Shown one piece after another: positions 54,719 to 64,000 of a stretch of DNA of 64,000 bases. The first letter of the stretch is position 1; each line of letters begins with the position of its first letter. This DNA is from Temnothorax longispinosus (lineage: Eukaryota > Arthropoda > Insecta > Hymenoptera > Formicidae): assembly GCF_030848805.1 (NCBI RefSeq), contig NC_092368.1:9432122-9496121 (forward strand). Direction: 5' to 3'. Under the pieces are notes generated by a model. That model was not told the DNA's origin. It saw nothing but the letters and a program-made list of their open reading frames with translations, and ran no database searches. The translations under genes were made by a program, and so were the position numbers.

Positions 54719-54904
54719 ATTCTAATTATGGTTTTTTTATAACAAGGTTGAAAGGTTATAACATTAAAATTTTAGCCAAATATTTTTATTAGTTTTTTTT
54801 AGTAAACTTGAAAAAAGCGTAAAGTGTGGACATATAGCCCCGGTCTCCCCTATTGCTCTATTTTTCGCAAATTTTGAAATATTAAGCTTAATTTTTTTTT
54901 TTTT

Positions 54905-55260
54905 TGATAAAGTATCATTAAAGGTAGGTTGGTATTGAATTTGGCAAGTATCTGTGAAGGGGTTGCCAATTTTTACCTAAAAAGTGTATAAGTTAGTTGT
55001 ACATGTAATTTTATAGAGTATCATTAAAGAAAGGTTGTTTTGAATTTGACAAGGATTGGTGAAAGGGTTACCGATTTTTGTCTAGAAAATGTATAAGTTA
55101 TACATGTAATTTTATATAGAGTATTATTACAGAAAGATTTGGTATTGAATTTGGCGATGATCGGTAAAAGGGTTCTTTCTTTACAAAATTTTGAATTTTT
55201 TGAGAAATGTCCGTGGTTGCTCTAACTTCCGCCAATTCTGAGATATCGGGCTATTTATAA
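54905..55260. repeat. About three tandem units of 112 bp
   Basis: AGTATCATTAAAG(G/A)(T/A)AGGTTG, GAATTTG(G/A)CAAG and GTGTATAAGTTA recur at about 54910, 55018 and 55128 with moderate divergence. No gene. Confidence 0.6.
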
Positions 55261-55768
55261 TTCTATTACATTCTTCCGTCTTTTCTATCCCTATTTCATA
55301 TATAATCCTTTAAGATTTGGTTGATTAGATTTAGCTTTGTACGCAATCAAATGTCCATATGCAAAGTCCATATATGAACCACGTAGTCTAAACTCCCAAA
55401 GTCAACATCGATTTGACATTGCATGGATTGTAAAACTCTACTTGTGCTACTATAAGCTGACCCTCTATTAATTTATAAAAAAGTTAAATTTAAAATTAAA
55501 AGAAATGTTCGAATATTAGAAACTTACACATTGCTTCCTCATCATTACAGATCGCTACAATTGCTCCTATTTTATTTCGCTTAAAGGTTCTTTTATGAGG
55601 AAGCAATGTGCAAGTTTTTTTTATTATAATCATTATATTGATTCCGCCATTTTAAATTTTTAAACTTTGACAATAAATACAAAATATGTAAGAATTTTAA
55701 AATTATGATGGTCATATTGGATTCGCCATTTAAAATTTTGGAAGTTTTATATTATATTCAAAATTAAC
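55261..55768. repeat. Small inverted repeat and ATATTGGATTCGCC repeat
   Basis: ACTTACACATTGCTTCCTCAT (about 55525) is mirrored at about 55595-55616. 55640-55768 holds two CGCCATTTAAA(A/T) units of the family at 49262 and 63690. Confidence 0.5.
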
Positions 55769-56444
55769 GACTGTGACGTGACAAGTCGCGTCTACTTCCC
55801 GGACGGGCTCGGCCGAGGGAAATTCGGGGGTGCTTCCTTGCTCGGAGCGGGGGAGGGCAATTGCGCTAATCCGTATTTAAGCTTTATTCAGGGGATTGCC
55901 GGTGGAGACCGGACGACGACTCGATGTAACGTCCTTGAGCCGCTACGGGGGAGAAACGGAGGACGCATTCAGGAGACGGCCGGAAGACATGGCTGTCGGC
56001 CGGGTCACGCGTCCGAGTCTTCTCGCAAGCGCCACCAGGGCTGCCATACGGATCCGAGTCGGAACATGACCATTGTGGAGTCAACGAGGAAGCTCTAGAA
56101 GGACGTCCTAAGGGAGTCCCGGATGCGGGTGCAAGATCTCGGCTCCGGTAATAGTGCACAACTCGGAGGCCGCCACCCAAAAGAAGGAAACCGTCGGTTG
56201 ACGGGACCACGCCCCGGCCAGCCTGAGCCCCGTAACGCCGAGTGGGATAGTCGCGGCCCGGACAGCGGGTTATCCATTTGAAAGAACCGCGCCCGAAGTG
56301 GAGAGGTTACGAGCCGCGCCGCAGGAAGGAGCGGCGCTAAGAAGCGGGAGTAAGCGCTCGGATCGGCGAGCAGGTAGGCGAGCAGGTAGGCTCGCAGCGA
56401 CGCCCAGCAGGCGCGAGGAACCGGCGTGATCCCGGCAGGCCATG
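55769..56444. other. GC-rich LTR-like island
   Basis: Starts GTGACGTGACAAGTCGCG after AT-rich sequence and continues CpG-rich into the hAT palindrome arm, where a CGTTCAATAAAGAAAGAG polyA-like signal lies at about 56693. No coding domain in any of the overlapping frames. Confidence 0.4.
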
Positions 56445-57410
56445 CAGAGTTGCCATTTCCTGAGCCTGGTAGCATTCGGTCGCATATGGAGGGCATGGAG
56501 TGGGGATGGCCCTCGTGACTGCCCGTGACGCACACGAGCCACGTACCGTCGTACGTGTGCGCTCGCGGCTTCGGGCAACGTCGAGTAACAGATCGAGCTC
56601 GAGAACTCTATACATAATATGTATAGAGACACGAGCGATATGTTTCTGTCTCTTTCTCTCTTCCGGGCCGCTCGAGCGCGGCGCTGACGATACGTTCAAT
56701 AAAGAAAGAGTTAACGAAATCTACATTAAAAGTAATTTGTTTTAAACAGTAAAAATATTTAGATATACATATTCTTTGCACATAATATATTTTTTATATG
56801 TATATAATAAAATTATAAAAATCCTAAAACAAAAAATAATGAAATGCTACTCTTGGCCAACGTGTACGTTTTGTTTAATGCCATATTAAATATATTTTAA
56901 AAACATTTTTTTATAAAACTTTTGAAAACATTTCTTAATAAAAATGAAGTAATAATTTTTTTATAAATAGAATAACTTTTTTTAAAATTAAGATCGATAT
57001 TTATATCTCGTATTTATATTACATGTACAACGTACATGTTGTTGCTCGACGGAAACCGCGAGAAGGTGGTGGTCTCTTCCGTCATAAAGTTTAAACAATT
57101 GTTATTAATTAATAAAAAATTTAATTAGAAAATTTTATAATTGTAATGCACACAAATTATTGCACACAAATATATTCAAACATAATATTAATACAATATA
57201 TACAATACAATACAACATATTACAATATAATACAATATATTAAACAAACAATTGTTTATACTTCCTATTCACTGAGCTCTCCTAATATAAGATAAAAAGT
57301 AAAATGAAAAAAAAGAAAGTTATTGCAAATCGAAACTGAATAATGAATATAAGATTTTATTTACATCTGCAAATATTTTTTGTTATTTGTTTCTCTTTTG
57401 GACATTATTT

Positions 57411-58582
57411 TTAGTGCGTTGAAGACGAAGGACCAGCAACTTCATCTGCAGCATATAAAGTAAGACTACTTTTTCGTTTTTTACAATTTGCATATAATAC
57501 ATCGGACGACATTGGAGACAAATGTTCTTCAGTTACTTTCAAGTTGATAGCTGTTTCGCCCCTCGCCTTCAACGTTGATTTTATTACGCAATTAGCATTA
57601 ACAGAGATGGCAGACAGCTTGTTGCGTTTCTTAGATTTTAAATCAGTTAAAATGGAAAACATTCTCTCTGGATCTGCATTGGAATTAGGGAGTGATCTAA
57701 CAGCACTTACAAGATTTGTGAGCAAATATCTAAAGTCGCAGGATCAACGTATTGAACAAAAAACGTCATCCATTTTTCATTACATATATCTGACGTTTCG
57801 TCTACGAAAATAGAGAATTTTGTTCTCTGAAGTTTCTTTGCGAGTTGTTCAGTTTCAACCGGGCACAAAACATTCGAAAGAATCTTTGTGCATTTTGTTT
57901 GACCTATTTTCATATTTTTCAACGCAATAGGATCTTCTCCTATGTGTTGAAAAAACCTCAGAATCTTTTCTGCATTCTGATGAGGTAAATTAATTTCTGC
58001 AATTAAAGCGGCATATTGTATTTCCGCTGATTTTATACGCTCATCAACGGACAGAAAAGATTCATTATCTTGCGTAACAAAATTATCATTTGATTTACTC
58101 GCTTCTATACCTTATATTTGGCATAAATTTATGTGACTTTTGGATTCTGCATGTCGACGAACCTGCACTAAACGAGCAGCAAAATGTTTGTCGCATATTG
58201 CACAACAACATGCACTTTCGTCACGCGGAACCGCACGCAACCATAATTTAAAATTCTCAATATCCAGCCATCCGTAATTAAAAACTGGCTTACTTATATT
58301 ATTATTATGAATAGTTTCATGATTAGATAATGATAGAACTACGTTTTTTTTTTAAATTGTTTCTGTGACACGCAGAATCCGCATGTCTGGCAAAACATGT
58401 GCTGCATTGCATGAAAAACTTTCATTGCACACAGTACAAAAGTAGAGACTTTCGTCAGATGATAATTTACGTATCAATGATTTATAATGCTCGTCACTAA
58501 GCCAAGCTTCTACAAAACTTCGCTTAGGTTTTTTGCGCAATTCATCACACGCTTCCATATCGAAAAAAGCGAAATAAAACAA
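57411..58582 (-). pseudogene. hAT-like transposase with two zinc fingers, internally deleted
   Basis: Minus strand, N to C. A zinc finger (about 58352-58582) has FVEAWLSDEHYKSLI and FCTVCNESF. A second (about 58110-58290) has GWLDIENFKLWLR and CCAICDKHFAARLVQVRRHA. Then come NLPHQNAEKILRFFQHIGED and SIFVDETSDICNEKWMTFFV, the start of the RNase H-like core with an aspartate. The frame then jumps to LPNSNADPERMFSILTDLKS, the C-terminal hAT dimerisation block. Most of the catalytic core is missing, and a stop and frame changes separate the fingers. Inactive. Confidence 0.82.
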
Positions 58583-58904
58583 AAAGAGAAAGAAATAAGT
58601 AAAAAAAAAAATAAAAAATAAAAAAGAAAAAGCAAATGGTACGTGCTTTGTGTCTGTGTATTACAGAAAGAGATCAGGACCCTGTGGTTCGTTACTCCCA
58701 CAGTATTTAACGACTCCAAACCCTCTCTCTCTCTGCGTGTATATGTGCGTATGGAAAAATTATGGTGATCTACCGTGATGGAATTACCGTGATACACGAG
58801 GACAATCAAGTTATTTGAAAAGCTCTGCGACACAACGGCAATCAACAAGACGTCAAGACGTTTGTTAACCTTTAGAGGGCGGGAAAGTTTTGGGAAAGAT
58901 TGTT

Positions 58905-59371
58905 TCAAATGTTTTGTGCCCGGTTGAAACTGAACAACTCGCAAAGAAACTTCAGAGAACAAAATTCTCTATTTTCGTAGACGAAACGTCGGATATATGT
59001 AATGAAAAATGGATGACGTTTTTTGTTCAATACGTTGATCCTGAGACTTTAGATATTTGCTCACAAATCTTGTAAGCGCTGTTAGATCACTCCCTAATTC
59101 CAATGCAGATCCAGAGAGAATGTTTTCCATTTTAATTGATTTAAAATCTAAGAAACGCAACAAGCTGTCTGCCATCTTTGTTAATGCTAATTGCGTAATA
59201 AAATCAACGTTGAAGGCGAGGGGCGAAACAGCTATCAACTTGAAAGTAACTGAAGAACATTTATCTCCAATGTCGTCCGATGTATTATATGCAAATTGTA
59301 AAAAACGAAAAAGTAGTCTTACTTTATATGCTGCAGATGAAGTTGCTGGTCCTTCGTCTTCAACGCACTAA
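58905..59371 (+). pseudogene. Mirror copy of the deleted hAT transposase
   Basis: Plus-strand copy of the same C-terminal half, with the identical deletion junction after DICSQIL and the same LPNSNADPERMFS block. Because both arms share the junction, the deletion came before the inverted duplication. It lacks the zinc fingers. Confidence 0.85.
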
Positions 59372-59694
59372 AAATAATGTCCAAAAGAGAAGCAAATAAC
59401 AAAAAATATTTGCAGATGTAAATAAAATCTTATATTCATTATTCAGTTTCGATTTGCAATAACTTTCTTTTTTTTTATTTTACTTTTTATCTTATATTAG
59501 GAGAGCTCAGTGAATAGGAAGTATAAACAATTGTTTGTTTAATATATTGTATTATATTGTAATATGTTGTATTGTATTGTATATATTGTATTAATATTAT
59601 GTTTGAATATATTTGTGTGCAATAATTTGTGTGCATTACAATTATAAAATTTTCTAATTAAATTTTTTATTAATTAATAACAATTGTTTAAACT

Positions 59695-61748
59695 TGTAAC
59701 GATGCACCCCCAAATATGCATCGTTTCGGCAGAAACACCACGCCAAGACCACCCAGCCGATCACCCGCGGGAGTAAAAAACAGGCACCGTAATTTTAATC
59801 GCTAACATGTAATGTTAGGAAGTCCGCGAACGGACTTAACGCGGCAACCGCCTCACCGCGCCGAGCGGTGCCGAAGGCGGCCGAAGACCGCCGAACGCGA
59901 TCGCAGCGTCGGGACGCCGTGATCACCGATCGTGCCGCCGCACTGTCCCGGCGCTCGCGATTGCCGTCGCTACCCCCACCACGCCGCGACGCCGCCGCGA
60001 CGCGTATATAAGCCCGGCGTCGCTGGCACCATGCGCGATTCCTGATCATCCGTCGTACCGACCATACCGATCCTGAACTCTCGCATCCGCTATCCCGAGC
60101 CAGTCAGATACGAAGGTAGAGCGTCTCCGGCCCTCTCTGTCTTCGCCGAGTGCGTCTCGGTTGTCGCCCCGCTTCATCCACCGCACGTTTCTCGGTGGCC
60201 GTACTCGCGCCGTCCTTCCTCGAGCTAGCCGCTCGTAGCCACCGCCGAGCGCTTCTCAATGGTCGACCTCGCGCTAAGCTCAATAGCTTCTCAATAGGCC
60301 GCCGCCTACCGCGCCGAATTACCGCAATCTCGCCCGCGCTTCGCGATCCCCGCCTCGTGCCATTTTCCCGCGCTCCGATCCACACCGCCCGGGAAAACCG
60401 GCTCCGCCCGTGCCGATACCCATTGTAACGCGATTTGGCCCGCAAGAACGCCGAAAGCACCGGCTCCGCCCCGTACGTACCGCGGGTTACCGCGCGCCGC
60501 CCGCGACACACTACTCACTGTATCTCGCGCACACCCAACCATTGTAGATCTCGTGAATGCGATTTACTCGCTGCGAATATCGCGAACAAGTATAATTGTA
60601 TATAATCACCCGTTGTACATACCGCGAGCACTTATTCTGGAATAAAGCTTTGTTACGTTTCACCCGTTAACCGAGTCTTGTGCCTTCCTCCGCGCCTACA
60701 CTCTTAAGCATGTACCGCGTAGTATCTCCAAATTCGAGGTACTAATTTCTAAATGGAAATGACATTTGGAGTTACATGCTGCTAGGAGATACTTTTCCCG
60801 GTACAGTAGCACGAGGTACGGAATACACGAGGTACTGATAAAGGAGGAGGTACCGATTGGAGGTACCGCACTTATAAATTCACGGTACAATTTTTTAGGA
60901 GATACAGTTTTAGGAGGTACAGTTTTTTAGGGGGCTTCCCGTATGTACCCCGTACATACGTACCTCGTACGTACATATGTACCTCGTACAAATGTGTACC
61001 TCCTACATATGTACCTCGTACAAAAGACATTCGCGAAGCACTCGACGCGGACGCGTGCACGGACGTGTCATAGGAGGTACAGTTTTAGGAGGTACAGTTT
61101 TTTAGGGGGCTTTCCGTATATACCTCCTACATACGTACCTCGTATACGTAGCCAACCATGGCATGATCGCGACATTTGTTGAACGAAAGACATTCGCGAA
61201 TAGCAGCGGGCAATATTATATCATATCCATTCGAAACTTTATTACTCTTTTTAAACTGAATTTGTTTCTTAAGATAATTTTTGAAAAATTATATATTTGC
61301 GCTGGTATGACATATGTAGACTATATATAACGTTTACTTCAAATTAAGAAGTAGTCGACCACGTAAGGCAGTTGGCTCACGATGCAGAGGTCCCGAGTTC
61401 AAATCCCACCAAGGTAAGTGTGTTTTTCAAATACAAAAAAATATTTATAATCATAGACTGCATCTTAAGAAACAAATTTAGTTAAAAATAATAATAAAAT
61501 TTCGAAATAAATAATTTTTTTTGTCGGGTGAATATTCGTTGCCCATAACGTACTTCCTAACTTCGAGGTACCATGTACCTCCAATTTTTGGCGACCACAT
61601 GCTTAAGAGTGACTTATGTCCCTCGTAATTACGTAGGGACAAAATTTTAACATGTACCTCCAATTTTTGGCGACACATGCTTAAGAGTGTACTCCGAACC
61701 CTGACCAGCCGCGAGCTAGATCCGCGCTTCGGAAGCTAGGTTGTTTCA
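59695..61748 (+). mobile_element. Solo LTR, about 1.06 kb without its insert, TSD AACT
   Basis: TGTAACGATGCACC to GGTTGTTTCA, flanked by AACT (59691-59694, 61749-61752). The left arm of the palindrome has the uninterrupted site. It carries TATATAAG at about 60005 followed by a GC-rich leader, and AATAAA at about 60641. TG...CA ends and a 4-bp duplication fit Gypsy. It contains the MITE at 60699-61689. Confidence 0.82.
60699..61689. mobile_element. TA-flanked element (CACTCTTAAGCATGTACC) rich in GGTAC words
   Basis: TA (60697-60698), CACTCTTAAGCATGT; right ACATGCTTAAGAGTG, TA (61690-61691). The interior is full of GGTAC/GTACC words (AGGAGGTACAGTTTT twice, CTCGTACGTACATATGTACC), and an inner copy of the terminal word lies at about 61603. 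A tRNA-like GAGTTCAAATCCC box lies at about 61394. No transposase. Confidence 0.78.
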
Positions 61749-62335
61749 AACTTCATGACAGAAGAGACCACCACCTTCTCGCGGTTTCCGTCGAGCAACA
61801 ACATGTACGTTGTACATGTAATATAAATACGAGATATAAATATCGATCATAATTTTAAAAAAAGTTATTCTACTTATTAAAAAATTATTACTTTATTTTT
61901 ATTAAGAAATGTTTTCAAAATTTTTATAAAAAAATGTTTTTAAAATATATTTAATATGGCATTATAAACAAAACGTACACGTTGGCCAAGAGTGGCATTT
62001 TATTATTTTTTGTTTTAGGATTTTTATAATTTTATTATATACATATAAAAAATATATTATGTGCAAAGAATATGTATATCTAAATATTTTTACTGTTCAA
62101 AACAAATTACTTATAATGTGGATTTTGTTAACTCTTCCTTTATTGAACGTATCGTCAGCGCCGCGCTCGAGCGGCCCGGAAGAGAGATGTTACTCGACGT
62201 TGCCCGAAGCCGCAAGCGCACACGTACGACGGTACGTGGCTTGTGTGCGGTACGTGACGTCACGGGCAGTCATGAGGGCCATCCCCACTCCATCCCCTCC
62301 ATATGCTACCAGGCTCAGGAAATGGCAACTCTGAG

Positions 62336-63690
62336 GCCATGGGCCTGGTACTGTCGTGCCGATCAGCGAAGGGGAAGCATCTTCCGACCCCGAGCAACCC
62401 GGACTCTCGGAAGGACTTCACATTTGGTAAGGTCACCCCCCCTGGCGTCCCCACGATAGCAAGGAGGGTTCGCTCGAGGCGCTGGCCCCGAACGCGTGTC
62501 TGTTACCCGCGCACCTGAGAAAATACCTGCTACCTGCCGCATGAGCGCCCGTTGCTTACGCTCTACTTTTCAAGAGGATCGGATTGAAATCCGTGCAGGG
62601 GCCCCGCCGAGAGCAAACCCCCATGTAAGTAGAGACCATCTTGGCCCTCCCCGGGAACGCCGCCCGGCCGACAGTTGCGTGACGTGATTATTCGTGTTGG
62701 AATGATTGCGATGATTGGGGCGGTAAATGTTAGAGTCACAATCGCGCCTTCCGTGTTGCGGATTCGTGCGATCGCGCAGTAGGGGAAACCGCGAGGCACG
62801 AGCGGCCATGTACTTTGAAGGGCGTTCGGCCTCGTAGCCGAGTAGAGTGTTCGGACCTTCGAGGAAGTTAGGTATTGCGTTGGGCGGGACGGAAGAGTCG
62901 CCGGGATTGGCGTGGCGCCGCGAAATCACCGAACTCGCGAGATCGTGAGAAAACTCGGGATTAGCGTGACGAGCCGTGGAATCGTCCACGACGTATATCC
63001 TCCTTATTTTGTGTTTAGCGAGGGCGATCGCCGGCCAGCGGGGCCGACACGTCGAGATCGCCCACAATTCTTGCGTCGTACGGAATCGTGGTGACTCGAG
63101 CACTCGTCGAGGGCGTGAGTCAAGGCGTGCGGTTCGATTCGTCGGTATCGCGTTGTGAGTCGTCGAAATTGGTTGATCTGTGTCGTTTGTAGGTGTGTCG
63201 TTGCATTCTTTTGCGTGCGTTATTTTCTATACGACGCGATATTCTGTCACGTGCGTTATATTCTACACGATATACTTTTCAATTATATTCTTTCTGCTGT
63301 GCGAGATACTTTCAATTGCGTTTTATTCTCTCTGCTACACGAGATACTTACAGCGATATTACATGGATTGATTTCAAATATATTATTGTATATATTATTT
63401 TGTTTCTATATTTATGTGTGGTTAATTGCGTTATGCCTCCTCTCCAAATTCCCACCAAAGGGAACTCCGCCCTGAGGTATCGCCGGAGATATTGCGGTAA
63501 ATAAAGTATTGTACGGTGGTGCGAGTAATCGCACCTGGCGCCCACATTACGTCTGTCTAGCAATTATTTTCGTATCCGGCCCTCCTCCGCGGGCACCTGC
63601 CCGCGTTACCTGAGTATCTTCGTTCTCTCGGCCTAACTCGCGTTCGATTAATCCACGATAGCCCTTTCCCGGATAGCGAGACCGGGCAAA
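62336..63690. other. GC-rich LTR-like region; includes dispersed repeat copy 2
   Basis: About 62430-62690 is the reverse complement of 42440-42750. Downstream CpG-rich sequence passes into TTATATTCTACACGATATAC-type AT-rich sequence and an AATAAA at about 63499. This is consistent with an LTR or leader of a retroelement, but no borders or target duplication were found. Overlapping open frames lack domains. Confidence 0.4.
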
Positions 63691-64000
63691 AAAGCGTCGC
63701 ACGACATAAAATATCCCCTTGTACTAAGTTTTGTGCAAATATGTAAAAATTTTGAAATTATTGTTGCCATATTAAATCCGCTATTTTTAATTTCTAACTT
63801 TTGACATAATATTCAAAATCGGCGGTCCCAAAACCCTTCTTGTATCAAGTTTTATACAAATCTGATAAAATCTTGACTTTTGGCTACTTTTTTTCTCATA
63901 CAGCACAAAATATTTTAAAAATATTTTTTAATAATTTTTGAGAAAAATTATAATAATTTACAAAAATATTTTTTAAATGTTTTTATGTCCGCCAGATTAT
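63691..64000 (-). repeat. ATGGCGG repeat family, terminal copy
   Basis: TTGTTGCCATATTAAATCCG, CAAAACCCTTCTTGTATCAA and ATCTTGACTTTTGG match the reverse complement of 49290-49430. The window ends within an AT-rich stretch. Confidence 0.6.

Larger units (their letters stand above)
50428..54850. mobile_element. TA-flanked MITE family C (GGGGCTATCTGTC), split by a Gypsy remnant
   Basis: TA (50426-50427) then GGGGAGACCAAGGCTATCTG; right ATAGCCCCGGTCTCCCC then TA (54851-54852). Reiterated subterminal words GGGGCTAT(C/G)TGTC lie near 50450, 50793, 51468 and 54830, some inverted (51468-51495 is a palindrome of the word). Own sequence about 1.3 kb; the remainder is the Gypsy-derived insert from 51608 to about 54718. 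Confidence 0.8.
56445..62335. repeat. Large inverted repeat of a deleted hAT element
   Basis: Left arm 56445-57882 and right arm about 58900-62335 are reverse complements, the right one interrupted by a 2.05 kb solo LTR. Mirrored 104-residue frames (57411-57725 and 59057-59371) differ at two residues. Outer ends are the CCATTTCCTGAGCCTGGTAGCAT-type segment at 56450-56475 and its complement at about 62310-62332. The 1 kb spacer (57883-58899) holds the transposase N-terminal half. Confidence 0.85.

Noticed and set aside
58620..58770. Possible second microsatellite gene frame
   Set aside because: It is a copy of the dispersed repeat found at 60-130 with CT- and TG-rich tracts; no coding evidence.
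61365..61410. tRNA gene in the TA-flanked element
   Set aside because: GAGTTCAAATCCC resembles box B, but no anticodon arm or acceptor stem pairs convincingly.

Overview
The window looks like transposon-dense, AT-rich, gene-poor DNA from an insect, most likely an ant or other hymenopteran. That placement is inferred from the mix of R1/Jockey-type, Gypsy, Copia, Penelope-like, PIF/Harbinger, hAT, mariner and piggyBac-like elements and abundant palindromic MITEs. Nothing is bacterial: there are no operons and no Shine-Dalgarno-led genes, and several genes have introns. The only candidate host coding sequence is one dynein-heavy-chain-like exon at 40116-40571. Almost everything else is mobile DNA, much of it nested, and many insertions can be delimited to the base by target-site duplications (TSDs) and empty-site comparisons.

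Layout. 1-17130: a decayed non-LTR retrotransposon is split by a 14.7 kb composite insertion (983-15712, TSD TTAAC; the frame is in phase across the TSD). The composite is a large interrupted inverted repeat (arms 1025-5517 and 10598-14762). It holds a 2.1 kb DNA transposon with 550 bp inverted repeats (1363-3458), a 90-bp coding-compatible minisatellite (7319-8650), a 1.3 kb palindrome (9273-10596) and a TA-flanked MITE (13294-14141). The non-LTR 3' half also carries a solo LTR (16203-16725). 17130-19136: MITE, tRNA-derived SINE and Helitron-like fragment. 19137-24182: a PIF/Harbinger element with an apparently intact two-exon DDE transposase (+) and a spliced Myb/SANT-like partner (-). 25083-28020: a 5'-truncated Copia element on the minus strand. 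28-40 kb: Helitron-like and piggyBac-like elements, nested TA-MITEs, a Penelope-like insertion with a hammerhead-like motif, a 500-base assembly gap (32560-33059), and a mariner relative with a solo LTR in one terminal repeat. 40-50 kb: dynein-like exon, Gypsy integrase fragment, an unclassified minus-strand protein, GC-rich repeat islands and a second SINE. 50428-54850: a TA-MITE holding a Gypsy remnant whose LTR itself carries a TTAA-flanked MITE. 56445-62335: a palindrome of a deleted hAT transposase, one arm carrying a solo LTR that contains a TA-flanked MITE. 62.3-64 kb: a GC-rich LTR-like island and a dispersed repeat.

The genes do not form one host pathway. The one coherent system is the Harbinger pair (transposase plus Myb-like DNA-binding protein, convergent, with overlapping predicted 3' ends). 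The remaining coding pieces are retroelement or transposase fossils.
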